DNA of 64,000 nt from Candidatus Rokuibacteriota bacterium (GCA_003220225.1 QHRU01000075.1:1-64000); one strand, 5' to 3'. Positions 1 through 9,198 are shown, counted from the first letter of the stretch. The notes: generated from the sequence alone by a model not told the origin. Made by a program: numbers and translations.

Positions 1-382
1 GACGGGCGGGTGTGATAGTCCGGTGTGAAGCTTCAGTGTGAAGGGTCGGCATTCTGCCGAGTCAGGGGCGGAGGGTGAGACGCTGCAGAGGATGGTCGAC
101 GGGGAGCGCAGGGCGATCCTTCTCGGGTTCCTGCCAGGGCCCCGGACGAGCCGTCGTGGCAGCTCGTACTTCGAGAGAAGATTTCGGATGGTGCCTCGGC
201 GCGGTGGCAGAGGCTCGCCGCCTCTCGCACGGTACACCAGCGCTCGACGCCGCCGGGGAGCTGGGTGATCACTCTAATTGGTTGTGGTAGACGGCATTTC
301 CCGTGCCACAGATCGAGGTCAACGCACGCGAGGATTTAGGAAGACAAGCCGTACGCGCGGATTGCACACTCTGTTAAACAGA

Positions 383-442
383 TTGCAGATGGGTGGGTAG
401 CCAGATGGACAGCTTGCAGATGGGTGGGTAGCCAGATGGACA
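383..442. repeat. Two-copy 29-bp tandem repeat
   Basis: Two identical 29-bp copies lie at 383-411 and 414-442 with a period of 31 bp. Each contains the core GATGGGTGGGTAGCCAGATG. The copies lie just left of the IS3 remnant. Their perfect identity suggests recent duplication. Confidence 0.85.
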
Positions 443-502
443 TCCCAAACGCGGCCGCCCCCGGCTCGGGCCCCACGATGCGGTCCACGTCGTCGCCGCG
501 CG

Positions 503-578
503 ACGGCATTGTAGTCGAGGCGCCAGGTTTCGAGCGTCTGGCGGGCAAACGACAGCTCGTGAACCAGTGCTCGTTGAC
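503..578 (-). mobile_element. IS3-family transposase remnant (OrfB C-terminus)
   Basis: The minus strand encodes VNEHWFTS (578 downward) and, one frame over, ARQTLETWRLDYNAV ending near 503. IS3-type OrfB transposases carry these in sequence as NEHWF...DAR..E.WR.DYN..RPH just before their C-terminus. The frame changes between the two pieces, a stop lies just upstream, and the RPHS tail is lost, so this is a dead fragment. No inverted repeats or target duplications were identified. Confidence 0.65.
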
Positions 579-807
579 CGTCTATCGGCTCATCGGTGGG
601 GATGCGATCGTCGGGACAAATAACACGCCTGTAAGTGGTGGCCCCAACGAGACTTGATCGAACTTGCATAATTCAAGTGCATGATTTCATTGCCCGCTAC
701 CGTCGCGGTCCGGTACACGACGGCTCTTGTGAAGCTAAATTGCCTTAAGCGTCAGTCTTCGAAGCCATCCTCAACGTGGGCCACGCCCCTTTCACCCCGG
801 CAATCAG

Positions 808-2019
808 TCAGCGAACAATTAGGCCCTGAGGCTCAGTTCCTGCCCTGATCCGGCTCGCCAGCGCCAGCTTCTCGATGTCGATCACGGCGACGTCGTTCGT
901 ACCGCGCACCGCAATGAAGGCCGTCTTGCCGTCCCTACTGAACCCAATGTTGGAGCCGCCCTGACCGATCGTCAGGCGCTTCACTTCCTTGAAGGTCCGC
1001 GCATCGAAGATTTGGGCGAAGGTGTCCTGGCCATTGGTAACGACCGCGTAGCGCCGATCGCGGGTCCACGCGTTGGTTACCGGTTGCTTTCCGGTCGGCT
1101 GCGTTGAAAGCACCGCCAGGTCGGAGGCGTCGAGAACCACGTTCGTGTTCGCATCGGCGGTCTGCACCCACACTTCCTTCCCATCGGGAGACACGCGCAA
1201 CATGTGCGGCTTGCTGCGAGCAGGGAACGAAACTGTCTTGACCAGTCTTCGGCTCGTCATGTCGATTTTCGAGACCGTGTCCGCCTCGCGTTCCGGTGTG
1301 AAGCCGAACCGACCGTCCGGCGTCAGGTGAAGGTCTCAGGGGAATGCGCCGGTCTGCAGCGTGGAGTCCACGCTGCCGTGCTCGAGGTCGAGGAACGCGA
1401 TGAGATTGTCGCCCGCGACGTTGACCGCGGCCTTCCTCTTATCGGGCAGCACGACCAGACTGTGGCCGGGCCCCTTGCCGAGCCCGGCGATCGTCTTGGT
1501 GATGGCCACCTGCCTTGGATCGATAGCGATTGCCTGGACCTGATCGTTGGGAAAATCGTAGGTCCAGATACGTGCCCCGTCCCAGTACGTCTGCTCGTTG
1601 GACAACCAGCGCACCGAGGCGCCGAGCGGTCGAGTCTCGCGCACCTGGCGATTGGCGGCGTCGATCAGCGTGACATCCTTCGACCCGACGTTGAAGACGT
1701 AGACTGTTTCGCGGGTTTTTGCGGCGCCGGCTGCCGCCGCCGGTCGCACGGGGGCCGTACTCGTCTCCGACGCACTCTCGCCTCTGCCCGCGGAAGGAGA
1801 CGTGGTAAGGCTGGATGATCCGCAGGCCGAAGCGAGTAGTCCGAGCGCTGCGCTGCTCGCCCCCTTGAGGACCGTGCGACGGTCGACACTCGCGGATAGG
1901 AACCAATCCGTGCCGTCGACAAACACGCCCTTTGCCTCGTCACGCGAGGCGCAGTCTTCGGGCGCTCAGTGTGAGGGCGGCTTGGCCGCTGAGAGAGGGT
2001 TGATTATCGCGTTCGACAT
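808..2019 (-). pseudogene. Tat-exported YVTN-type beta-propeller protein, interrupted by two TGA codons
   Basis: The gene starts at ATG 2019, preceded by a strong GGAGGAGAG ribosome site. After 17 codons it meets an in-frame TGA (1966-1968). It then continues through a Tat signal (VDRRTVLKGASSAALGLLAS), a Ser-rich linker and propeller repeats such as LTPDGRFGF, VSPDGKEVW and FSRDGKTAFIAV. A second in-frame TGA lies at 1336-1338, between GAFP and DLHLTPDG. Frame and repeat spacing are otherwise intact to the stop at 808. Both TGAs could be single-base changes from TGG (Trp). TGA is the normal stop elsewhere in this window, so the likely readings are recent pseudogenisation or sequence error. 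Such proteins are usually periplasmic with unknown ligands. Confidence 0.7.
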
Positions 2020-2066
2020 CGTATCTCTCCTCCGAGGTCGGGGCGATCGCCTGTTGGCCGACTGTG

Positions 2067-2095
2067 ATCGTAATGGGCAACAAAGGCACCGTCAA
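2067..2095 (-). promoter_or_regulatory. Sigma-70 promoter for the propeller pseudogene
   Basis: On the minus strand, -35 TTGACG (2095-2090) and -10 TACGAT (2072-2067) are separated by 17 bp. This places the transcript start near 2060, about 40 nt before ATG 2019. A well-formed promoter and ribosome site argue that the gene was lost recently, or that its stops are errors. The rest of 2020-2251 shows no gene. Confidence 0.6.
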
Positions 2096-2251
2096 ACGAG
2101 CCGGCGCGCGCACCGGAGCCGCAACAAACCGATTCTGCTCCTCGACCCTTACCTTCGATTTCCGACTGAACTACTGACTTTTCAAGCCGACTCAGAATTC
2201 GAACCCGTGTTTCAGGCAGGGCTGCGCTTTCGCTTCCGATCGCAGCCGAGC

Positions 2252-2992
2252 TCACGACGCCTCCAGGTCGAGCCCCATGTACACGCGCTGCAGCATCTCG
2301 TTTCCGAGCAGCTCGGCGCTCGTCCCGCTCAGGACGAGGCGGCCGGACTCCAGGATGTAGCCGCGATGCGAGGTGATGAGGGACTGGTGGATGGCCTGCT
2401 CGGTGAAGAGCACGGTCATGCCGTCGGCGTTGAGGCGCAGGATCGTCTCCGCCACCTCGGCCACGAGGCGCGGCGACAGGCCGAGGAACGGCTCGTCGAG
2501 CATCAGGAAGCGCGGGGTGCTCATCAGGGCGCGCGCGATGGCGACCATCTGCTGCTCGCCGCCCGACAGGGTGTGGGCGAGCTGCTGGCGCCGGGCGCGC
2601 AGCTCCGGGAACGTCCGAAAGACCTGCTCGAGCGCCTCGCCGCGGCGCGCGCGGGCGGCGGGGAGATAGCTGCCGAGCAGGAGGTTCTCGAGCACGGTCA
2701 TGTACGGGAAGAGGCGGCGGCGCTCCAGGACGTGGGCGAGGCCGAGGCCCAGCCGGCGGTACGTCGGCACGTCGGTGAGCGAGCGTCCCTCGAAGACGAC
2801 CGTGCCCGCGGCGGGGCGGACGAGGCCGGAGACGGCGTTGAGCAGCGAGCTCTTGCCCGAGCCGTTGGCGCCCATGAGGCAGACGATCTCGCCCGTGCGC
2901 ACCTCGAGCGACACGCCGGAGAGGGCGACGTAGCCGCCGTAGTCCACGGCGAGGTTCTCAACCGCGAGCAACCGTCGCTCCGACGTAAACAT
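2252..2992 (-). CDS. livF: Branched-chain-type ABC importer ATP-binding protein LivF (importer 1)
   Basis: This 246-residue ATPase energises the HAAT-family permease encoded just upstream. Walker A is GANGSGKSS (about residues 40-48), the signature is LSGGEQQMVAIA, and Walker B is RFLMLDEP. Length and motifs match LivF. The ATG at 2992 lies 35 bp inside the end of the upstream livMG gene, implying translational coupling. It is the last gene of the order livK-livH-livMG-livF. The substrate cannot be read from the sequence; HAAT systems carry branched-chain amino acids, amides, urea or aromatic acids. Confidence 0.93.
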   Translation of the reverse strand: MFTSERRLLAVENLAVDYGGYVALSGVSLEVRTGEIVCLMGANGSGKSSLLNAVSGLVRPAAGTVVFEGRSLTDVPTYRRLGLGLAHVLERRRLFPYMTVLENLLLGSYLPAARARRGEALEQVFRTFPELRARRQQLAHTLSGGEQQMVAIARALMSTPRFLMLDEPFLGLSPRLVAEVAETILRLNADGMTVLFTEQAIHQSLITSHRGYILESGRLVLSGTSAELLGNEMLQRVYMGLDLEAS

Positions 2993-4745
2993 CCACGACG
3001 GCGGGATCGGTCACCACCGCCTGCGGCGGGCCCTCGCGGATCTTCTCGCCGAGGTGCAGGACGACGAGACGGTCGGCGAGCGCCGTCACCACGCGCAGGT
3101 TGTGCTCGATGACGAGCAGCGTGAGGCCCTCCGCGCGGATCCCCTGCATGAGGCGCACGAGACCAGGAAGGCTGCGCTGGTCCACGCCGCCCGTCACCTC
3201 GTCCAGGAGCAAGAGCCGCGGCCGGGTCGCGAGCGCGCGCGCCAGCTCCAGACGCTTGCGCTCGCCCGTGCTCAGCCCGCTCGCGATGACGCCGGCGCGA
3301 TGCGCGAGGCCGGCGAAAGCCAGCCAGCGCCCCGCCTCCCGGCGCGCCTCCGCGACGCTGGCGGCGCGCGGCAGCGCGGCGACCATCACGTTTTCGAGCG
3401 CGGTGAGGCCGATGAACGGGCGCACGATCTGGAACGTCCGCGCGATCCCCAGACGGCTGCGCGCGTCGGGAGTCTCGCGACCGAGCCGACGGCCGGCGAA
3501 CCAGACGTCGCCGCCGTCGGCGGCGAGCGCCCCCGTGATCAGGTTGAACACGGTCGTCTTGCCGGCGCCGTTGGCGCCGATGATGCCGACGACCTCGCCG
3601 GGCGCCACCTCGAAGGCGAGGTCGCGCACGCCCACGGCGCCGCCAAAGCTGCGGCTCAGGCCGTCCACGCGGAGCAGCGCCTCGCCGCCGTCCGGCGACG
3701 CGCGCGCCGCAACGACCGGAGCATCCGCGAGGGCCGGCTGCGCGGCGACCGGCGTTTCTCGGCGGCGTGCGACGAGACCACGGAGCCATGGATCGATGCC
3801 CTGCGGCCACTTGAGGATGACGAGCATGAGCAGGGCGCCGTAGATGATCAGGTGCACGCCCTGCAGGCTCCCGCCCCACAGCGCGCGCGTCACCTCGCCG
3901 ATCGGCACCAGCACGAGGGCGCCCCACAGCGGGCCGAGCACGGTGCCGATGCCGCCGAGCACCGGCATCACCACCATCTGCACGGAGAAGTCCAGGCTCA
4001 TCGTCCGCGTGGGCGTGATGAAGCCGATCAGCTGCGCGTAGAACGTGCCGCCGACGGCGGTGAAGAAGCTGCTCAGCACCATGGCCAGCAGCTTGGCGCG
4101 CGCGGGGTGAACGCCGAGGGCGGCGGCGGCGTCCTCGTCGTCGCGGATCGCGGCCAGGTAGTAGCCGAGGCGCGAGCGCTTCACGAGCCAGCCGACGGTG
4201 AGGATGATCACCAGCAGGCCGAGCATCACGTAGTAGTAGCCGCGCTTGCCCACGAACTGGAAGTCGGCGGGACGGCTCCCGGCCACGGGCAGCAGGAACC
4301 CGCGCACGCCGTTGATGGGCAGGCCGAACAGCGAGTCGGTCAGCTCGGTGCCCACGCGCAGCATCTCCGCGAAGGCGATGGTCACCAGCGAGAAGAAGGC
4401 GCCGCGCAGCCGGAAGCACGGATAGCCGATCGCGCCGCCCACGACGGCGGCGAGGCATCCGCCCGCCAGCATGCCCAGCCACGGACTGACGCCCGCGTGG
4501 ACGTAGAGCAGCGACGAGGTGTAGGCGCCGATGCCGAGCAATCCGGCGTGGCCGATCGAGTACTGGCCCCCGAAGCCGCCGATCAGGTTCCACGCCGCGC
4601 TGAGGTAGGCGAAGAACATCACCCAGATCAACACCTGGAGCCAGTAGTCGTCGTCGCCGATGAGCGCGCGCGTCGCGACGGGAACGAGCGCGGCGCCGAC
4701 GATGGACAGGAGCGCGAGCCCCACGGACGCCGAGAGCCGTGTCAC
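2958..4745 (-). CDS. LivM-LivG fusion: ABC importer permease joined to its ATPase (importer 1)
   Basis: One 595-residue protein carries both functions. Residues about 1-320 are a multi-span LivM permease (QYSIGHAGLLGIGAY near the N-terminus, the conserved loop AAIRDDEDAAAALGV). An Ala/Pro-rich linker follows (about 325-355). Residues about 356-595 form a LivG ATPase with Walker A GANGAGKTT, signature LSTGERKRLELA and Walker B LLLLDEV. LivM and LivG are separate proteins in the classical system and in the other two importers here. The GTG start at 4745 overlaps the livH stop as GTGA. Confidence 0.92.
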   Translation of the reverse strand: MTRLSASVGLALLSIVGAALVPVATRALIGDDDYWLQVLIWVMFFAYLSAAWNLIGGFGGQYSIGHAGLLGIGAYTSSLLYVHAGVSPWLGMLAGGCLAAVVGGAIGYPCFRLRGAFFSLVTIAFAEMLRVGTELTDSLFGLPINGVRGFLLPVAGSRPADFQFVGKRGYYYVMLGLLVIILTVGWLVKRSRLGYYLAAIRDDEDAAAALGVHPARAKLLAMVLSSFFTAVGGTFYAQLIGFITPTRTMSLDFSVQMVVMPVLGGIGTVLGPLWGALVLVPIGEVTRALWGGSLQGVHLIIYGALLMLVILKWPQGIDPWLRGLVARRRETPVAAQPALADAPVVAARASPDGGEALLRVDGLSRSFGGAVGVRDLAFEVAPGEVVGIIGANGAGKTTVFNLITGALAADGGDVWFAGRRLGRETPDARSRLGIARTFQIVRPFIGLTALENVMVAALPRAASVAEARREAGRWLAFAGLAHRAGVIASGLSTGERKRLELARALATRPRLLLLDEVTGGVDQRSLPGLVRLMQGIRAEGLTLLVIEHNLRVVTALADRLVVLHLGEKIREGPPQAVVTDPAVVDVYVGATVARG

Positions 4746-5620
4746 CGGCGCTCCACCCCCAGCAATCCCGCGGGACGGACGAACAGGATGGCCACGAAGA
4801 CCGCGAAGAGGACGATCTGCGCGACGGCGGCCTGCACCCAGAGGGCCACCGCGCCCTCGATCACGCCGACGAGCAGGCCGCCGAGGGCCGCGCCGGGCAT
4901 GCTGCCCAGGCCGCCGAGCACCACGATGACGAAGGCCTTGAGGAGAAACGACGTGCCCACGCCGGGGTGGATGTAGAAGAACGGCACCAGGACGGCGGCG
5001 GCGATGCCCATCATGGCCGCGCTCAGCCCGTAGGCGACCCCGTAGATGCGGAAGTCGTTGATGCCCATGAGGCGCGCCACTTCGCGGTCCTGGCCCGTGG
5101 CGCGCACGGCGCGGCCGAGATCGGTGTGCATGAAGAAGAGATAGAGGACGAGGCTCGTGGCGACCATGGCGCCCAGGCCCACGAGCCGCGGCACGCTCAC
5201 GATCAGCCCGGCGATCTTGAACGTCTGCATCGAGACGTCGGTGGTGACGGTCTTGAAGTCAGCGCTGAAGAAGAGGAGCGCGACGTTCTCCAGCACGAGG
5301 GCGAGGCCGAGCGTGAGGAGAAGAACGCTCATGGGCTCGCGCGCCCGCTCGCGGGCGAGGAGCGGCGAGACGAAGAGATGCTGGACGGCGAACCCGAGCC
5401 CGAAGAGGAGCGGCGCCGTCACCAGCGGCGATATATAAGGATGCACGCCGCCCAGCTCCCACAGCCAGTAGGTCATGAACATCCCGGCCATGAGGAGCGT
5501 CCCCTGCGCGAAGTTGACGACGCGCATGGTGCCGAACACGATGTTCAGCCCCAGCGCGATCAACCCGTAGACCGCGCCGATGAGCAGGCCGCTGGTGACT
5601 GCCTGAGCCAGCCCCCTCAA
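4742..5620 (-). CDS. livH: Branched-chain-type ABC importer permease LivH (importer 1)
   Basis: This 292-residue inner-membrane permease has about eight predicted hydrophobic spans. It has the LivH N-terminal pattern (GLLIGAVYGLIALGLNIVFG) and the conserved LGGLGSMPGAALGGLLVG near the C-terminus. It pairs with the LivM part of the downstream fusion. The start is taken as TTG 5620 because no upstream ATG or GTG is in frame after the livK stop; this is the least certain boundary. The spacing of 16 nt to livK indicates one operon. Confidence 0.9.
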   Translation of the reverse strand: MRGLAQAVTSGLLIGAVYGLIALGLNIVFGTMRVVNFAQGTLLMAGMFMTYWLWELGGVHPYISPLVTAPLLFGLGFAVQHLFVSPLLARERAREPMSVLLLTLGLALVLENVALLFFSADFKTVTTDVSMQTFKIAGLIVSVPRLVGLGAMVATSLVLYLFFMHTDLGRAVRATGQDREVARLMGINDFRIYGVAYGLSAAMMGIAAAVLVPFFYIHPGVGTSFLLKAFVIVVLGGLGSMPGAALGGLLVGVIEGAVALWVQAAVAQIVLFAVFVAILFVRPAGLLGVERR

Positions 5621-5636
5621 GCGCCCGCGCGCGCGC

Positions 5637-6884
5637 TCACCGCGTGGTGGCCAGGTACGGCCACACGACCCTGGCGTCGGGCTCGGCGATGCTCTCCGGG
5701 TAGAGCAGACGGAACTTGCCGCCCTGGATCTGCACGACCATCGCCGTCGCGAACGGGTTCTGCCCGGTGTCGTCGAAGCGGAGGGCCTTGTAGGGCAGGA
5801 ACATCACCTTGTGGTTCACGTCGGTGATGCTGGTGGCGGCGATCGCGTCACGCAGCTCCCTGGCCGACGTCGTCTTCGCGCGCTCGAGCGCGTCCACGAT
5901 GATCTGGAACGCCTGGTAGTAGCCCGCCGAGTCCTCCGTGAACGGCGCGCCGAACTTCGCCACGTGGCGCTCGTTCTCCTTCGCGATCCACGGCACCGCC
6001 TTGCCGACCGCGGCATCCCACATGGTGGCGGCCAGGATGCCGTCCGACAGCTTCGCCATGTTCTTGAGGAAGTCCGGCTGCACGTGGCCGCCGCCGCCGG
6101 CCGCGTAGGCGACGGGACGCAGCTCCTGCTCGTGCATCTGCCGGGTGATGAGCAGCGCGTCGCCCAGGTAGGAGTCGGCCACGACGAGATCGGGCTTCAC
6201 ACCCTTGGCCTTGACGATGAGCGACGTGAGGTCGGGCGCGGCGTACGGGTAGTTCTCCACGAAGTGGACCTTCACGCCCGCCCTCTCGAGAAAGCCGCGC
6301 TGCTTGTCGCTCACCGACTTGCCCCACTCGGTGTTCTCCGCGAGGATCACCGCGCTCCCGATGGGCGGGGACGCGCGCTTGCCCAGCGCCACCAGGCCCT
6401 CGATCAGCGTGCGCGCCTTGATGGTGTCGTTGGCGTGGGCGCGGAAGACGTACTTGAAGCCGCGCTCGGTGATCTTGTCGAATGTCCCGAACGTCAGCCA
6501 CGGCACCTGGTGCCGCTCGGCCATCGCCGAGGACGGGAAGCCCACCCCGCTCTGGAAGGCGCCGATGAGCGCGTGGACCTTCTCGCGCGTGATGAGCCGC
6601 TCCGTCTCGGTGACCCCGGTGTCGGCCTCGCCGCGGGTGTCGCCGAAGACGAGCTTGATCTTGGCGCCGCCCAGCGACTTGATCCCGCCCGCGGCGTTGA
6701 CGTCGTCCGCGGCCATGGTGAGCGCGTTCTTCTGCGCCTGGCCGAACTTGGCGGTGGGACCGGTCATCGGCGACACGACGCCGATGCGCACCTCGTCGGC
6801 GGCGCCTACGGGCGCGGGGTTCCACATGGTGGCGAGGCCGACGAGGCCGAGGACGGTGGCGATACGGAGCATTCCGTGTCTCAT
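5637..6884 (-). CDS. Periplasmic solute-binding protein of Liv importer 1
   Basis: This type I periplasmic binding protein has 415 residues and delivers ligand to LivH/LivMG. It begins with a Sec signal peptide (LRIATVLGLVGLATMW...GAADE). The mature start EVRIGVVSPMTGPTAKFG is typical of LivJ/K-like proteins. ATG 6884 was chosen over in-frame codons further upstream because it follows a GGGGGAGC ribosome site and is followed at once by the signal peptide. It is the first gene of a four-gene operon with a clear promoter at 6960-6989. The ligand is unknown. Confidence 0.92.
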   Translation of the reverse strand: MRHGMLRIATVLGLVGLATMWNPAPVGAADEVRIGVVSPMTGPTAKFGQAQKNALTMAADDVNAAGGIKSLGGAKIKLVFGDTRGEADTGVTETERLITREKVHALIGAFQSGVGFPSSAMAERHQVPWLTFGTFDKITERGFKYVFRAHANDTIKARTLIEGLVALGKRASPPIGSAVILAENTEWGKSVSDKQRGFLERAGVKVHFVENYPYAAPDLTSLIVKAKGVKPDLVVADSYLGDALLITRQMHEQELRPVAYAAGGGGHVQPDFLKNMAKLSDGILAATMWDAAVGKAVPWIAKENERHVAKFGAPFTEDSAGYYQAFQIIVDALERAKTTSARELRDAIAATSITDVNHKVMFLPYKALRFDDTGQNPFATAMVVQIQGGKFRLLYPESIAEPDARVVWPYLATTR

Positions 6885-6959
6885 GACGTGCTCCCCCTGC
6901 CTGCCGCGCCCTGGTCTGCGCGGCGAGCCATGCATCGCCGCCGGCGCGAGCGTGGGCGG

Positions 6960-6989
6960 ACTGTATGCCGCCCGCCGGAGGTGTGTCAA
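6960..6989 (-). promoter_or_regulatory. Sigma-70 promoter of Liv operon 1
   Basis: On the minus strand, -35 TTGACA (6989-6984) and -10 TACAGT (6965-6960) have an 18-bp spacer. The predicted transcript starts near 6953, about 65-70 nt upstream of ATG 6884. The region GCGGCATACAGTCCG and flanking bases recur almost unchanged in the promoter at 9199-9228. Confidence 0.7.
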
Positions 6990-7224
6990 CCGCGGACGTC
7001 TGTCGCAACGATCTGTCCTTTGGCGTCCAACCGCCTTCGCAGAGGTCTCCCGGATGGCGACGCGCCCGTCGTATTCGTTCGAGTCAGGCTGACACTCCTC
7101 AGCGACCTGGATGCCACGGCGTCATCGCGCGGGCCAACGCAACGTATGGTGAGACCGGCGATTCGTGTCGGAGCGGTGACAGGTGGGGTCTCGGCACTGT
7201 CTTTGCGGTCGGCACTTCAGAGCC

Positions 7225-7836
7225 ATGTCGACTCGGGCAATCGTTTTGGCCGCCGGGCTTTGCAGCTTGTCACTGGTCGTCGTGGGATGTCGCTCGACCG
7301 GTGAGCCGAGTCCAACGGCGCCCATCGTCCCTGCCGCTCAGCCCGCATTCTCCGCGCCGCGAAACACCGAAGTGGGCGCGCCGGCCCGGACGCCACGCGG
7401 TCAGCAACAGCCCAACAGCAAGGTCAGCGAGAACGAGCGCCGGTCGGTCGGGAGGGCGTCGCGGGTGGTGCCTTTGGCGTTGGCGCTGGTCGGCGCACCG
7501 TATCGCTGGGGCGGTGCCGATCCTCGAGGCTTCGACTGCTCCGGTTTCGTGATGTACGTGTACGGCCGCGCGGGCGTGTCACTCCCTCATGGCACGGCGA
7601 AGCAGTACAGGCTCGGGACACCGGTGGCGCGTAAGGAGCTCGCGCCGGGCGACATAGTCTTCTTCGACCGCCTCAATCACAGCGGCATCTATATCGGCGA
7701 TGGCCGGTTCGTGCACGCAAGCAAGAGCGGCGACGCCGTGAAGGTCGCGCGGCTAGATGAAGCATGGTTCGAGCGCCGCTGGGTGGGTGCACGCCGCCTG
7801 CCGGTCACCGATCGTCAATCGCGGAGCGACGACTGA
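7225..7836 (+). CDS. NlpC/P60-family cell-wall peptidase lipoprotein
   Basis: This 203-residue exported protein probably hydrolyses peptide bonds in peptidoglycan stem peptides (gamma-D-Glu-diaminopimelate type). A lipoprotein signal (AIVLAAGLCSLSLVVVGC) is followed by a low-complexity linker and a C-terminal NlpC/P60 domain. The catalytic Cys lies in GFDCSGFVMYVYG, the His in NHSGIYIGDG, and a third polar residue, His, in FVHAS. The start at 7225 places the signal peptide at the N-terminus; an upstream in-frame ATG at 7183 would add an unlikely extension. It converges on the aminotransferase gene with only about 20 bp between stops. Confidence 0.9.
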   Translation: MSTRAIVLAAGLCSLSLVVVGCRSTGEPSPTAPIVPAAQPAFSAPRNTEVGAPARTPRGQQQPNSKVSENERRSVGRASRVVPLALALVGAPYRWGGADPRGFDCSGFVMYVYGRAGVSLPHGTAKQYRLGTPVARKELAPGDIVFFDRLNHSGIYIGDGRFVHASKSGDAVKVARLDEAWFERRWVGARRLPVTDRQSRSDD

Positions 7837-7857
7837 TGCTCCTCTGCGTGCCGCGCG

Positions 7858-9183
7858 TCAGCGCGCGCGGCGAAGCTGCCAGAGCGCCTGGTCGAAGGCC
7901 TGCACGATCTCCGCGAGCTCGGCGTCGCCCATCGGCGTGCTGAGGCAGGCGAGACCGTTGGTGTTCACGAGGACGCCCGCGTCGAGCAGGTGCATGAACA
8001 GGCGTCCCATCCGCTCGCTCGCCGCCGGCTCCACGGTGTCGCGGTAGGTCCGCGGCGGCTTCGACGTCATCACGAAGCGGAACAGCGAGGCGTCCCCGGT
8101 GATGTGTCCGTCGACGCCGTGCTCGCGCAGCCTCTCGCCGAGCCGCGCGCGGAGATCGGCGCCCATGCGCTCGAGCCGCTCGTATGTCGCGGCGTCGAGC
8201 GCGCGCAGCGTGGCGAGGCCGGCCACCATCGACACCGGGTTGGCGGTGAAGGTGCCGCCGGAGGCGATCGCGTTGGATGAGCCGGGATCGAAGACGGCCA
8301 TGACCTCCGCCTTGCCGCCGGTGGCGCCGACGGGGAAGCCGCCGCCGATGATCTTGCCGAACGCGGTCAGATCGGGATCGCCGCCGTAGCGCGACTGCGC
8401 GCCGCCCGCCGCCACGCGGAAGGAGATCACCTCGTCGAAGATGACGAGGATGCCGAGCGCGCGGGTCACGCGGCGAACGTGGTCGAGGAAGCCCGGCGCG
8501 GGGGGAATGAATCCCATGCGATTGCTGAGCGGATCCACCACGACGGCGGCGATCTCCGGCGCGTGGCGCGTGAGCAGCCGCTCGACGGCGTCGCGGTCGT
8601 TCCACGGCAACACCAGCGTCTCCGCCACGCGGTGCTTCGGCACGCCGCGGCTCGACGGAACGCTGGTGGGCTCGTGCTCCGGGCCCCAGTCCGCCGGCCC
8701 CGAGCTGAACGACACCTGCACGTCGTCGTAGTAGCCGTGGTAGGCGCCCTCGAACTTGGCGATGCGGTCGCGCCCCGTGTAGGCGCGCGCCGCCTTGATC
8801 GCCATCATCACGCCCTCCGTCCCCGAGTTGGCGAAGCGGATGCGCTCCACGCCGGGCACGCGCTCCACGAGCAGCTGCGCCAGGTCCACCTCCTCGCGCG
8901 TGGAGGCCGCGAAGGCACTGCCGCGCGCGACCTGCTCGGTCACGGCCTGCACGACAGGTGGGAACGCATGACCGTGGACGAGCGCGGTGAAGTTGTTGAT
9001 GGCGTCGAGGCGCTCGACGCCGTCGAGGTCGGTGATGCGACAGCCGCGCCCGGAGGCGACGTAGAACGGGTGCGGCTTCACGTTGAAGTTCGCCTTCGAG
9101 GTGCCGCCGGGGATCAGGCGCTGCGCCTGCGCGAAGAGCCGCGCGGATGCGGAGGACGGATCGAGGAAGCGGTTCGCGCTCAT
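7858..9183 (-). CDS. Class III PLP-dependent aminotransferase, glutamate-1-semialdehyde aminomutase-like
   Basis: This 441-residue PLP enzyme resembles glutamate-1-semialdehyde 2,1-aminomutase (HemL) in layout: PGGTSKANFNVKPHPFY near the N-terminus, GTEGVMMAIKAARAYTGR, and the PLP lysine in FGKIIGGGFPVGATGG. No other haem genes are nearby, and many such paralogues act on other amines or beta-amino acids, so a true HemL role is not supported. The start is the ATG at 9183, about nine nt after the transcript start predicted from the promoter at 9199-9228. The gene appears monocistronic. Confidence 0.88.
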   Translation of the reverse strand: MSANRFLDPSSASARLFAQAQRLIPGGTSKANFNVKPHPFYVASGRGCRITDLDGVERLDAINNFTALVHGHAFPPVVQAVTEQVARGSAFAASTREEVDLAQLLVERVPGVERIRFANSGTEGVMMAIKAARAYTGRDRIAKFEGAYHGYYDDVQVSFSSGPADWGPEHEPTSVPSSRGVPKHRVAETLVLPWNDRDAVERLLTRHAPEIAAVVVDPLSNRMGFIPPAPGFLDHVRRVTRALGILVIFDEVISFRVAAGGAQSRYGGDPDLTAFGKIIGGGFPVGATGGKAEVMAVFDPGSSNAIASGGTFTANPVSMVAGLATLRALDAATYERLERMGADLRARLGERLREHGVDGHITGDASLFRFVMTSKPPRTYRDTVEPAASERMGRLFMHLLDAGVLVNTNGLACLSTPMGDAELAEIVQAFDQALWQLRRAR

Positions 9184-9198
9184 GTCCGGTGTGGACGG

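Larger units (their letters stand above)
1..802. other. Gene-poor left end
   Basis: No intact gene is seen here. The stretch holds only a short tandem repeat (383-442) and a degraded transposase fragment (503-578). Several open frames cross it, but none has a ribosome binding site or a recognisable full-length protein. It is probably a decayed insertion site bordering the broken propeller gene. Confidence 0.6.

Noticed and set aside
808-2019. Selenocysteine or reassigned TGA reading of the propeller gene
   Set aside because: TGA is the normal stop of many genes here (often within ATGA overlaps), and no SECIS element was recognised; kept only as an alternative to test.
2004-2255. 83-codon minus-strand frame upstream of the propeller gene
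   Set aside because: It overlaps both the livF stop and the true start region of the propeller gene, has no ribosome site, and its frame conflicts with the well-placed ATG 2019.
2698-4593. Long (631-codon) frame antiparallel in register to the LivMG fusion
   Set aside because: Arg/Ala/Pro-rich composition typical of an alternative frame in GC-rich DNA; the overlapping LivMG frame has complete family motifs.
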